From an uncultured Campylobacter sp. (GTDB lineage Bacteria > Campylobacterota > Campylobacteria > Campylobacterales > Campylobacteraceae): 24,733 nucleotides of DNA. Both the position numbers and the translations under genes were made by a program. This document shows positions 7,768 to 15,264 of the stretch, piece by piece (within the stretch, counting starts at the first letter, position 1; every line of letters begins with the position of its first letter). The notes beneath the pieces are model-generated. The model saw only the letters and a program-made list of their open reading frames with translations, ran no database searches and was not told the DNA's origin. Location of the stretch: the NCBI RefSeq assembly GCF_937921625.1, contig NZ_CAKZTI010000045.1:1-24733 (forward strand). The letters run 5' to 3'.

Positions 7768-8415
7768 CTAATGTTCGTGGTGGTGCCCGCCGCAGCACTC
7801 GTGATCTTTTCCGTGATCGTGACCCCCGCAGCATTCATGGCCGTCTGCATGCCCATGGCCTCCGCAACACTCATGATCCTCTGCGTGGTCGTGTCCGTGT
7901 CCGCCGCAGCACTCGTGCCCCTCGTGATGATTATGTCCGCAGCCGCAGCTGTGCGCACCCTCTGGCTGGCCGGTAAGAATTTCGTCCGCCGTCGCTTCTC
8001 GGTTCTCGACGATTTTTACGTTAAATTCCAGCTCCTTGCCCGCGAATGGATGGTTGAAATCGATGGTAACGTCCTGCTCGCCGATAGCTTTGACGCTCAC
8101 GCGAGTAGTCGCGCCGTCCTCCGCCTGACCGAAAAGCTCCATACCAACGACCAGATCGATGCCCGCAAACTGCTCTTTAGGCAGGATCTGCACGGCGTCT
8201 TCTCTATACTCGCCGACCCCATCGCTCGGGCTTATGAGAACCGTTTTGCTCTCGCCCGCTTGTAGATTTAAAATTTCATCTTCTAGCTTTTGGATGATTT
8301 GATCCTTACCGCTAAGAAAGGCGATCGGGTCGGAGTTTAAATTTGACTCTAAAATTTCGCCGGTTTTACCGTCTTTTAGCTCATAATGCATCTTTATAAC
8401 TCGGTTGTTAGCCAT
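7768..8415 (-). CDS. slyD: SlyD-type FKBP prolyl isomerase with His/Cys-rich tail
   Basis: SlyD is a cytoplasmic peptidyl-prolyl isomerase and chaperone whose tail binds metal, mainly nickel for hydrogenase or urease maturation. Residues 1-150 carry the FKBP core (YELKDGKTGEILESN at 11-25) and the insert-in-flap domain (about 70-125), with NHPFAGKELEF (121-131) as a signature. The tail, 155-215, has 19 histidines and 10 cysteines. It includes four HECCGGH units starting at 167, 181, 193 and 205. AGGAG stands 7 bases before the ATG. fabD follows after 8 bases, and cpoB ends 50 bases upstream. The tail repeats could vary in copy number among strains. Confidence 0.95.
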   Translation of the reverse strand: MANNRVIKMHYELKDGKTGEILESNLNSDPIAFLSGKDQIIQKLEDEILNLQAGESKTVLISPSDGVGEYREDAVQILPKEQFAGIDLVVGMELFGQAEDGATTRVSVKAIGEQDVTIDFNHPFAGKELEFNVKIVENREATADEILTGQPEGAHSCGCGHNHHEGHECCGGHGHDHAEDHECCGGHGHADGHECCGGHDHGKDHECCGGHHHEH

Positions 8416-8465
8416 AGTTTTCTCCTATTTAAAATTTTATTTTTGAGTTTGTATTTAAATTTAAG

Positions 8466-9296
8466 TTATCTAGCGGGCGCGGCTTTAGCTTCTTTGGAGT
8501 CCGGGTATGAAGCCTTTAGCGCTTTGTAGAATTTATCTGCGCTGTCTTTATCGCCGATCTTATCGAAGCTGATCGCCGTGTGATAAAGAAGTTTTGGGGT
8601 GTAGTCTTGGCTCTCGTTGTGCGAGATGCTCTTTTTATAATAGTTTATCGCTTCTGCGTATGAGCCGGAGAAATATGAAATTTCGCCCAGCATATAGTTT
8701 GCCTTCGCCGGCTTGTAATTTTTGGATACTAGATAGGTGTAGCGCTCTTTTGCGCCTGAATAGTCTTTTTTAGCATATAAAGCATCGGCCTCTTTCAACA
8801 CCGAAGCCTGATCTTTTGATTTAAAATCGGAATCTGTTTTTGTGCTAGCGGGAGCCGGAGCAGTGCCTGCGTCTAATTCAGCGTTTTTTTTTACGCTGCC
8901 GCCGCTGCCTAATTTTTTATTGATTTCAGCAATTTGGGCTTTTATAGTAGCGATGTCTCGTTTCATCTGATCTAGCTCGCTGTTGCCTTGGCTTTTGCCG
9001 GTAGCGCGAATTTCTAGATCTGCTACCCTGTTTTCCAGGTTCGAAATTTTAGAATTTGTTCCTTCAAGCACTGTACGCAAGCCTTCTACGCTCTCGCGAG
9101 TACTATCTACGCTAGTTTGCATCTCGCTTATACGCTTGCGGTTATCGCGCAATACCTGCTCGTTTTCAGTTAGTCCGTAAGAGCTGCCTGAATCAATATT
9201 GCCAGCATCAAATGCAGAAGTTTCTGCATTTAAAAAAGTGGCAGCTCCCAAAAGAGCCGCCACCGTGAAATTTTTAAATTTCAAATTAGAATCCAA
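8466..9296 (-). CDS. cpoB: Tol-Pal system protein CpoB (YbgF)
   Basis: This periplasmic protein of up to 276 residues links Tol-Pal activity with septal peptidoglycan synthesis in E. coli. It has a signal peptide (cleavage plausible after FLNA, residue 24), a coiled-coil region at about 45-135 (heptads such as ISNLENRVADLE), a Pro/Ala/Thr linker, and tetratricopeptide repeats at about 165-270 with YAKKDYSGAKERY, YFSGSYAEAINYYKK and an SADKFYKAL stretch. The 5' end overlaps pal by 11 bases and the first possible start is TTG at 9296 with no clear ribosome site. The true start is therefore uncertain; another TTG lies four codons on. Position after pal is the standard tol-pal order. Confidence 0.9.
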   Translation of the reverse strand: MDSNLKFKNFTVAALLGAATFLNAETSAFDAGNIDSGSSYGLTENEQVLRDNRKRISEMQTSVDSTRESVEGLRTVLEGTNSKISNLENRVADLEIRATGKSQGNSELDQMKRDIATIKAQIAEINKKLGSGGSVKKNAELDAGTAPAPASTKTDSDFKSKDQASVLKEADALYAKKDYSGAKERYTYLVSKNYKPAKANYMLGEISYFSGSYAEAINYYKKSISHNESQDYTPKLLYHTAISFDKIGDKDSADKFYKALKASYPDSKEAKAAPAR

Positions 9297-9759
9297 CTTT
9301 GAATTCGTCGCGTCTGTTTTGAGCGTCGCACTCTTTAGAATGCTCTGTGCAAGCCATATTGCTCTCGCCGTAGCTTACTACGGAAATTCTACTCTCATTT
9401 ACGCCCTGAGCAACCAATGCGTCTTTAGCTGCAGTAGCTCTCTTTAGACCAAGAGCATAGTTGTACTCATCAGAACCCCACTCATCGCAGTTACCCTCAA
9501 CTTTAACAGTTAGAGACTCTGCGCCTGCTTGATTGAATAGAGCTGCGTTATTATTGATTGTGCCTTGCTGATCGGCTCTAATATTAAATTTATCAAAGTC
9601 GAAATAAACAGTGCCAACTTCACTTTGGATCTGAGATGCCAAAGCAGCTAGTCTATCTGCATCACTTGTGCTTGTAGTATCGGCCTCTGGGGTCTTTTTA
9701 GAACAACCGCTCAATAATAGAGCAGCAACTGCTATCGAAGATAAAACTAAATGTTTCAT
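9286..9759 (-). CDS. pal: Peptidoglycan-associated lipoprotein Pal
   Basis: Pal anchors the outer membrane to peptidoglycan and is the cargo moved by the Tol motor; the C. jejuni homologue is the antigen Omp18. The 157-residue protein has a lipoprotein signal ending LLSGC (lipidated C19), a short Ser/Thr/Asp linker, then an OmpA-like domain from about residue 48 with VYFDFDKFNI, VEGNCDEWGSDEYNYALGLKRA and a C-terminal RRDEFKVGF. An AAGGA site precedes the ATG. Unlike its upstream neighbours it has a strong promoter of its own, fitting its need for high abundance. It overlaps cpoB at its 3' end by 11 bases. Confidence 0.96.
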   Translation of the reverse strand: MKHLVLSSIAVAALLLSGCSKKTPEADTTSTSDADRLAALASQIQSEVGTVYFDFDKFNIRADQQGTINNNAALFNQAGAESLTVKVEGNCDEWGSDEYNYALGLKRATAAKDALVAQGVNESRISVVSYGESNMACTEHSKECDAQNRRDEFKVGF

Positions 9760-9788
9760 TTTCTATCCTTTCAAAAAAAATTGAAGTC

Positions 9789-9794
9789 ATTATA
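9789..9794 (-). promoter_or_regulatory. -10 box of an internal pal promoter
   Basis: In the 55-base gap between tolB and pal the minus strand reads GTGATATAATGAC, a perfect TATAAT 29 bases before the pal ATG, with T/A-rich sequence upstream (TTAAAAAATC) as usual for Campylobacter promoters. An A8 run lies between the box and the ribosome site. Confidence 0.66.
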
Positions 9795-9814
9795 TCACGA
9801 GATTTTTTAATATT

Positions 9815-11062
9815 TTACCAATCAACCGATTGAATTTTACCCACTCTTAACGGAAATTGGAAACTTTTATTCTCGTTAACTCTGATAATACCTACCGAGC
9901 TTCCGCTGCCATCTTGCTTGATAAACATAATACTGCCGCCATCGCTAGAAAATCTAGGAAACATATTTTTGCCACTAGCCGTTAACTGGCGAATCATATC
10001 GGTTTGGGTAGAGATTAAATATATATTAAATCCGCCCCCGCCGTCGCGACTAGAGTAAGTAACGTAATTGCCATTTGTGCTGATGGAGTTGTTATTTTTG
10101 CCGTGATAGACGAGCTGCTGAACGTTGCCGCCGTTTATGCTAGTGGCAAATACGTTTGGATAACCTAAACGATCGCTCACAAAAGCCACGCGCGAATCGC
10201 CGTCGATAAAATTTCCATTTACATCAATGCCAGCGTAATCGGTAATTTGCTTAGCGCTGCCCGAGGCTATATCATACAAATAAATATCGGGTTGATCTTT
10301 AGGCGCATTGGTAATTAGAAGCTTTCTACCGTCGGCGCTTACATCTGAAGCTATTGTCATGCCATGACCGGTAAAAATTTTACTTTTGCTACCGTTGGAT
10401 AGATTAAATTTATAGATAGCAGGGGTATTTTTATTGACGTAATAGGTGTAATAAAATTCGTTCTGCGCCGCGCTTGCCCATTTAGGGAAGATATTTAATC
10501 CGCCGCGAAGTACAACCTGCTGGTAAGTAAGCGTATAGTCAGCCACCATGATCTCGCTCTCACGCGTCGAAGTGTAGCGAGAGAGCAAAATCATCTCCTT
10601 CATCCAATCGACGTTTGAGTACCCTAGCTGCTTGACGATCTCAGATACCGCCATATGGGCTAAAAACGGATATTTCTCAGCATTTGAAAGCGTAAAGCTC
10701 TTCTCATACATCACCCTACCGCTGTTTGCTTCGAGCACTTTGGCTTTTAGGCTCATCGGCGAGCTTTTATCACTTACCGCGTAGCGCACGATAAGAGCGG
10801 CACCGCTAGAGCCTAGATTGTCGGAAGCGCCCGCATCATAGCTGCTTTGTAGATACTCGTCGCTGACCTCGAAAGTGGCACCGACCTTTAGATCGCCCAC
10901 CATAAGTTTAAAGAATTTGTTGCCAAATTCTGAATTTGCAAGGTTCGATGCATCCTGAACAACGATTTTAGGGAGATTTACCCCTTCGTTTACGATAGAC
11001 ATAGTCGCATCTGCCGCGAAAATGCTACTACAAAATGCAAGAATCAAAAGTAGTTTCTTCAT
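9815..11062 (-). CDS. tolB: Tol-Pal translocation protein TolB
   Basis: TolB is the periplasmic partner that binds Pal and contacts the TolA C-terminal domain. The 415-residue protein has a Sec signal (MKKLLLILAFCSSIFA, cleavage near residue 16), an N-terminal alpha/beta domain to about residue 180, then a beta-propeller with WD/PD40-like blades. Blade motifs include GSKSKIFTGHGMTIASDVS, DIYLYDIASGSAKQITD and FPRFSSDGGSIMF. The protein opens 15 bases after the TolA-domain paralogue stop, and AAGGAG precedes the ATG. pal follows 55 bases on, with its own promoter. Confidence 0.94.
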   Translation of the reverse strand: MKKLLLILAFCSSIFAADATMSIVNEGVNLPKIVVQDASNLANSEFGNKFFKLMVGDLKVGATFEVSDEYLQSSYDAGASDNLGSSGAALIVRYAVSDKSSPMSLKAKVLEANSGRVMYEKSFTLSNAEKYPFLAHMAVSEIVKQLGYSNVDWMKEMILLSRYTSTRESEIMVADYTLTYQQVVLRGGLNIFPKWASAAQNEFYYTYYVNKNTPAIYKFNLSNGSKSKIFTGHGMTIASDVSADGRKLLITNAPKDQPDIYLYDIASGSAKQITDYAGIDVNGNFIDGDSRVAFVSDRLGYPNVFATSINGGNVQQLVYHGKNNNSISTNGNYVTYSSRDGGGGFNIYLISTQTDMIRQLTASGKNMFPRFSSDGGSIMFIKQDGSGSSVGIIRVNENKSFQFPLRVGKIQSVDW

Positions 11063-11077
11063 CTTTTCTCCTTAAAT

Positions 11078-11473
11078 TTAATTTGCTACGTCGGATAATA
11101 CCATTTCAAATGTGTGAGATTTATTATCCGGTGATTTTGGAAAACTTCGCTTAGGAAGCTCATCTAAAAATTTCCTTAGCTTTTGGTTAAATTCTGTGCT
11201 ACGCCCAAGCTCTAAAATTTGATAATTTAAAACTCGTCCATTGTTGCTAAATTCTATGCGGACTCTAGCCTCATCGGAAATGCCTGCTTGATACTTCGTC
11301 CATAGAGCTTGCAATTTCGACGCCATCTGCGAAAAATAAGCATCTAGCTCCTTTGAAATTTGAATTTTACCAGATTTTTGCGAAACGGAATTTCTTTCAT
11401 AAGTAAAATTCTGTTCCGAATCCGTCGCAAAAAGCATACAGCAAAACGCAAAAATACAAAAAAGTCTCTTCAC
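11078..11473 (-). CDS. Secreted stand-alone TolA C-terminal-domain paralogue
   Basis: This 131-residue protein has a Sec signal (MKRLFCIFAFCCMLFA, cleavage near residue 16) and then essentially only a TolA domain III (about 45-131). Aligned without gaps to TolA 238-322, I count 48 identities in 85 positions, including KLQxLW, ELGRxTEFNQKLRxFLD and SFPKSPD. It lacks the membrane anchor and the Lys/Glu/Pro spacer. It starts with GTG after an AAGG site, 18 bases beyond the tolA stop and 15 bases before tolB, so it is part of the tol operon. Duplication of the end of tolA is the simplest origin. A free periplasmic domain could bind TolB, Pal or other TolA partners; this role is inference. A TonB-like role is less likely given the sequence match. 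Confidence 0.88.
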   Translation of the reverse strand: MKRLFCIFAFCCMLFATDSEQNFTYERNSVSQKSGKIQISKELDAYFSQMASKLQALWTKYQAGISDEARVRIEFSNNGRVLNYQILELGRSTEFNQKLRKFLDELPKRSFPKSPDNKSHTFEMVLSDVAN

Positions 11474-11491
11474 TTTTTTTCCTTACAAATT

Positions 11492-12472
11492 CTAATTTGT
11501 CTTCATTACGTCGGACATCCTAGTATCAATCTCGTGCGACGCTCCGTCGGGAGATTTCGGGAAACTCTGAGTCGATAGATTATCCAAAAAATCTCGCAAC
11601 TTCTGGTTAAATTCCGTCTCTCGCCCCAGCTCTATAATAGTATAATCCGCTACTCGCCCATCTGCGCTAAAGACTATCTTAATCCTTGCGTCGTCCTTCG
11701 CGGTTGCCACATATCTGCTCCATAGAACTTGAAGCTTCTTCTCGATAGCACCGTAATAAGCGTTATACTCGCCCGTCCTTTGCGTCCTGCCGCCAAGCTT
11801 ATCGGATTTGACGACAGCATTTTTAGATGCCGCTTTATCCTTAGCACTAGAGGTGGCGGTTTCTTTATCGGACTTTTTGTTACTCTGAACGGCGTCGCTA
11901 GCTTTAGCGCTCTCCTCAAGCTTCTTATTGTCCTTAGTCGTATCCGAAAAAAGATCGCTCAAGCTCGGTTTTTCCTCTTTTTTCGGCTCCGGCTTAGCTT
12001 CCTCTTTTTTCTCTACTACTTTTTCGGAAGGTTTATCTTCCAACTTAGGCTCAGGCTTGGGCTCCTCTTTTTTGGGCTCAGCTTTAGGCTCGTCCTTTTT
12101 AGGTTCCGGCTTCGGCTCTTCCTTCGGCTTTTCGGGCTCTTTCGGCTTTGCCTGCACCGGAGGTGGCGAAACTACTTGCGCTGTAGTCTTAATTTTATCC
12201 TCCGGCACGTCCTTAACATTCTTATTGTCAAACTCACCTTGCTTTGTTTCTTTAGCGATTTCAGGCGCGGACGGAAGTTTATCATCTATTTCGAAATCAA
12301 AAGTAACATCCATATAATCGTTGGGATTGTCAGTATATTTTTTAAATTTTTCCTGCGGCTTTGAAATTTGATATAAAAGAACAAAAATCACCAGCAAATA
12401 GGCAAAAAGGGCGATTAAAAACGATTTAAAATTATCGTATTTAACCCCCGTAAAATTTGAATAATTAGCCAT
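11492..12472 (-). CDS. tolA: Tol-Pal motor protein TolA
   Basis: TolA spans from the inner membrane to the outer membrane and transmits force from TolQR to Pal. The 326-residue protein has one membrane anchor (residues 15-37), a highly charged Lys/Glu/Pro spacer at about 95-170 with repeated EPKPEPKK-type units, a Ser/Lys/Asp segment to about 225, and a C-terminal domain III (235-326) of the TonB/TolA fold. The spacer is rich in proline where E. coli TolA is a long Ala/Lys helix, so it resembles TonB there; the operon context and domain III decide for TolA. Its start overlaps the tolR stop by 8 bases. Confidence 0.9.
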   Translation of the reverse strand: MANYSNFTGVKYDNFKSFLIALFAYLLVIFVLLYQISKPQEKFKKYTDNPNDYMDVTFDFEIDDKLPSAPEIAKETKQGEFDNKNVKDVPEDKIKTTAQVVSPPPVQAKPKEPEKPKEEPKPEPKKDEPKAEPKKEEPKPEPKLEDKPSEKVVEKKEEAKPEPKKEEKPSLSDLFSDTTKDNKKLEESAKASDAVQSNKKSDKETATSSAKDKAASKNAVVKSDKLGGRTQRTGEYNAYYGAIEKKLQVLWSRYVATAKDDARIKIVFSADGRVADYTIIELGRETEFNQKLRDFLDNLSTQSFPKSPDGASHEIDTRMSDVMKTN

Positions 12473-12863
12473 TTGTTTGAAGCGCGACTTTTGTAAAACC
12501 CGCCTGCTTTAGGCTCTTTAAGACAAACATTACATCGTCATAAACGAGTCTCTTATCGGCTTGGATATAGACGGGTTTTTCTAAGCTATACTTGCCGGTG
12601 CCTTTAAGCAGCACGAGATTATCCGGGAATTCAGCTAGGTTCATCGAGCTTTTGTCGATATAAACCTTGCGATCTTCGCCGATACGCACAAGCAAGAATT
12701 CCGCGGTATTTTCCGAAACCTGTGCTTTTGAGCCGCTAGGCAGCTCGATCTTCTCATCGTAGATAATCGCCGTTTGCGCGACCATTAAAATCGCTAGCAA
12801 AACAAGCATAATATCGACGAGCGGAGTGATATTTAGCTCTGGATTTTCGTCGAAATTATACAT
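12465..12863 (-). CDS. tolR: Tol-Pal motor subunit TolR (ExbD family)
   Basis: TolR is the small inner-membrane motor subunit working with TolQ. The 132-residue protein has the ExbD/TolR layout: a short cytoplasmic N-terminus, one membrane helix (about 12-30) bearing the proton-path aspartate in NITPLVDIMLVLL (D17), and a periplasmic domain with a late QADKRLVYDDVMFVLKSL stretch. It shares one base with the tolQ stop (TAATG) and overlaps tolA by 8 bases. ExbD and TolR cannot be separated by sequence alone; the tolA-tolB-pal neighbours settle it. Confidence 0.93.
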   Translation of the reverse strand: MYNFDENPELNITPLVDIMLVLLAILMVAQTAIIYDEKIELPSGSKAQVSENTAEFLLVRIGEDRKVYIDKSSMNLAEFPDNLVLLKGTGKYSLEKPVYIQADKRLVYDDVMFVLKSLKQAGFTKVALQTNG

Positions 12864-13438
12864 TAAATAGCTTTTCCAGTGTTTGCTTTAAATAGCAAAA
12901 TATCTGCCGTACGATTTATGATGCTCATAACTTCGTATGCTTTGCGTTTTATAAGTAAGCTAAAGGTGTATGCGGGTATCGCTACAAAAATTCCACATCC
13001 TGTGGCAACCAGGGCCTCGCTAATCGCAGGAGCGATAGTATCAATGCCGGAATTTCCACCGCCGAGCTTGGAAAATGTGTGAAGTATGCTAACAACTGTA
13101 CCGAACAGCCCGATAAACGGCGAAGTAGAGGCGACGATAGATAGCCAAGTAAGTCCGCTAGTGGAGTCGCGTTCGGCCTTGCCTTTATAAATTTCCAAGG
13201 CTTCTTTTGAAATTTTATCGGTATTTACTTTTTGAAAAATAGAGCCCGAAAGCGAAATCCTACCACCCATAAGCAAGGATTCGAGTGCCTTTGCTTCGCG
13301 GTGTTGCCACGCACTAAGCCCTACGTATCTGGAGATCAAAATCGTAAAAGTAACGATAAAATAGACGGATAACCAAGAAAGCACGAATATCGTAATAAAC
13401 GTGCTTCTCGTAAAATAACTTAAAATTAGATCTAGCAT
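12863..13438 (-). CDS. tolQ: Tol-Pal motor subunit TolQ (ExbB family)
   Basis: TolQ forms the pentameric proton channel of the Tol motor. The 191-residue protein has three membrane segments: near 13-35, then a pair at about 95-120 (LTWLSIVASTSPFIGLFGTVVSIL) and 138-160 (ALVATGCGIFVAIPAYTF). The GLFGTV and GxFVAIPA motifs are family hallmarks. It begins only 2 bases after the atpC stop, so it is almost certainly co-transcribed with the ATP synthase genes, as the order in C. jejuni also suggests. It shares one base with tolR. Confidence 0.94.
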   Translation of the reverse strand: MLDLILSYFTRSTFITIFVLSWLSVYFIVTFTILISRYVGLSAWQHREAKALESLLMGGRISLSGSIFQKVNTDKISKEALEIYKGKAERDSTSGLTWLSIVASTSPFIGLFGTVVSILHTFSKLGGGNSGIDTIAPAISEALVATGCGIFVAIPAYTFSLLIKRKAYEVMSIINRTADILLFKANTGKAI

Positions 13439-13440
13439 AT

Positions 13441-13845
13441 TTAACTTTGCCTTGCGAATTCGTCGACTCTAGCCATAATCGCTGCGGAATTTGCCGCATC
13501 GGAGCTAATGGACGCAAGCATATCTTTAGCGCGCTGCAAAGACTTCGCTACGGCGCTTTCGCTATCACCTCCGATAGCTACGGCTTGAGTGGCTAGGATA
13601 GTAGTTTTTTCTTCGGTAACTTCCAAAAATCCGTCGTTTACCAAAACAAGCTGCTTTTTGCCGTCTTTATCTACGATCTCAACGACTCCGCCTTCGCTTT
13701 TGTCTTTAAGTCCCGTTAGCAAGCTCGCATGCCCTGGCAAAATACCCATTTCGCCAGTAATGCCGGGGAGCTGGACGGATTTGACCTCACCCGAAAAGAC
13801 CATCCCTTCGGGCGTAACGATATCTAAAAGCAAAAATTCTTTCAT
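13441..13845 (-). CDS. atpC: ATP synthase F1 subunit epsilon
   Basis: Epsilon belongs to the central rotor stalk and modulates hydrolysis. The 134-residue length is normal. The N-terminal beta-sandwich is clear (LDIVTPEGMVFSGEVKSV, then LPGITGEMGILPGHASLLTGL), followed by a C-terminal two-helix tail from about residue 90. It lies 10 bases after atpD and 2 bases before tolQ. Only the ATP synthase operon position and its own motifs are needed for the call. Confidence 0.96.
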   Translation of the reverse strand: MKEFLLLDIVTPEGMVFSGEVKSVQLPGITGEMGILPGHASLLTGLKDKSEGGVVEIVDKDGKKQLVLVNDGFLEVTEEKTTILATQAVAIGGDSESAVAKSLQRAKDMLASISSDAANSAAIMARVDEFARQS

Positions 13846-13855
13846 CTTAAAATTC

Positions 13856-15253
13856 CTATGCTTTCATCTTTTCGGCTTTTGCTACTACCTCGTCGATATT
13901 TCCCACCATATAAAAGGCATTCTCCGGCAGATCGTCGTATTTGCCCTCTAAAATTCCCTTAAAGCCAGCGATAGTTTCCTCTAGCGAGATATATTTGCCC
14001 GGACTTCCGGTAAATACCTCGGCTACGAAAAACGGCTGAGATAGATAGCGTTCGATCTTTCTAGCACGCTCGACTACGAGCTTATCCTCTTCGCTAAGTT
14101 CGTCCATACCCAAAATCGCGATAATGTCTTGCAAATCTTTATATTTCTGAAGCACCGCTTGGACGCCGCGAGCGACCTTGTAATGCTCCTCGCCGATGAT
14201 TTGTGGATCAAGCATTCTTGAGGTCGAATCAAGCGGATCGACGGCAGGATAAATTCCTTTCTCAGCGATCGCTCTGTTTAAAACGGTCGTCGCATCAAGG
14301 TGCGCAAAAACGGTCGCAGGCGCAGGGTCGGTAAGGTCGTCCGCAGGTACGTAAACGGCCTGAACGGAGGTGATGGAGCCCTTCTTTGTAGAAGTGATGC
14401 GCTCTTGTAATTTACCCATTTCGCTAGCAAGCGTAGGCTGATAGCCGACCGCGGACGGAATTCGTCCTAAAAGCGCGGACATCTCCGAACCCGACTGCGA
14501 GAAACGGAATATATTATCGATAAACATCAAAACGTCAAGTCCTAGCTCGTCGCGGAAATACTCGGCCATCGTAAGACCGGTTAGCGCGATACGGTTCCTC
14601 GCCCCCGGCGGCTCGTTCATCTGGCCATAGGTCAAGGCGACTTTATCCAAAACGCCCGATTCTTTCATCTCGTTATAAAGGTCGTTTCCCTCTCTCGTTC
14701 GCTCGCCGACGCCCGCAAATACGGAGTAACCGCTGTGTTTGAAAGCGACGTTGTGAATCAGTTCCATGATGATGACGGTCTTGCCGACGCCAGCACCGCC
14801 GAATAGCCCTACCTTGCCACCCTTTGCGTAAGGGGCTAGCAGATCGACTACCTTAATGCCGGTTTCAAAAATTTCGCTCTTTGTGCTTTGATTTTCAAAG
14901 CTAGGCGGATCTCTGTGGATCGACCAGCGGGTTTCAAATTTCTCATCCTCGCCCTCGTCGATCAGATCGCCTGTAACATTAAAAATTCTACCCAAAACCT
15001 TCTCGCCCACAGGCACCGTAATAGGCGCACCCAAAGCCGTAGCCTCAAGCCCTCGCCTAAGTCCATCGCTCATATCCATAGCGATCGTGCGGACGCGGTT
15101 GTCTCCAAGGTGCGCGGCTACCTCTAGGATCAGCCTACGATGAGCGCCCTCGACGTCAAATTTAACCTCGATAGCTTCATTAATCTTCGGCAAGTAGTCC
15201 TTGAAATCGACATCGACCACGGGACCCATTACCTGAGAAATTATTCCTTTCAT
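13856..15253 (-). CDS. atpD: ATP synthase F1 subunit beta
   Basis: This is the catalytic subunit of F1. From the chosen ATG at 15253 it has 465 residues. An ATG five codons earlier overlaps the atpG stop as ATGA, but AAGGA (15260-15264) stands 6 bases before the 15253 start and MKGIISQVMGPVVDV is the usual N-terminus. The Walker A is GGAGVGKT (152-159), the catalytic glutamate is in GERTREG (E184), IDNIFRFSQSGSE is at about 245-257, and DELSEED (384-390) is intact. No unusual residues seen. Confidence 0.98.
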   Translation of the reverse strand: MKGIISQVMGPVVDVDFKDYLPKINEAIEVKFDVEGAHRRLILEVAAHLGDNRVRTIAMDMSDGLRRGLEATALGAPITVPVGEKVLGRIFNVTGDLIDEGEDEKFETRWSIHRDPPSFENQSTKSEIFETGIKVVDLLAPYAKGGKVGLFGGAGVGKTVIIMELIHNVAFKHSGYSVFAGVGERTREGNDLYNEMKESGVLDKVALTYGQMNEPPGARNRIALTGLTMAEYFRDELGLDVLMFIDNIFRFSQSGSEMSALLGRIPSAVGYQPTLASEMGKLQERITSTKKGSITSVQAVYVPADDLTDPAPATVFAHLDATTVLNRAIAEKGIYPAVDPLDSTSRMLDPQIIGEEHYKVARGVQAVLQKYKDLQDIIAILGMDELSEEDKLVVERARKIERYLSQPFFVAEVFTGSPGKYISLEETIAGFKGILEGKYDDLPENAFYMVGNIDEVVAKAEKMKA

Positions 15254-15259
15254 CCGTTT

Positions 15260-15264
15260 TCCTT
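15260..15264 (-). promoter_or_regulatory. Ribosome site deciding the atpD start
   Basis: AAGGA on the minus strand lies 6 bases before ATG 15253 and so favours that start over the ATG at 15268, which has no comparably placed site of its own and overlaps the atpG stop. Confidence 0.6.

Noticed and set aside
6815..7834. Longer fabD reading starting at 7834
   Set aside because: The extra 25 residues overlap slyD, are arginine-rich and non-homologous, and the MKFAFIFPGQGSQ start is standard.
7774..7950. Regularly spaced repeats suggesting a CRISPR-like array
   Set aside because: Units are only about 36-42 bases apart, contain no distinct spacers, and code for the HECCGGH tail in frame.
7771..8265. 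164-codon plus-strand frame that looks like a hydrophobic membrane protein
   Set aside because: It is the complement of the SlyD His/Cys tail; Val/Ala/Met runs result from His, Cys and Gly codons read backwards.
11729..12364. Long plus-strand frames opposite tolA rich in Phe, Leu, Arg or Ser, Gly
   Set aside because: They are complements of the Lys/Glu/Pro repeat codons of tolA and have no start signals.
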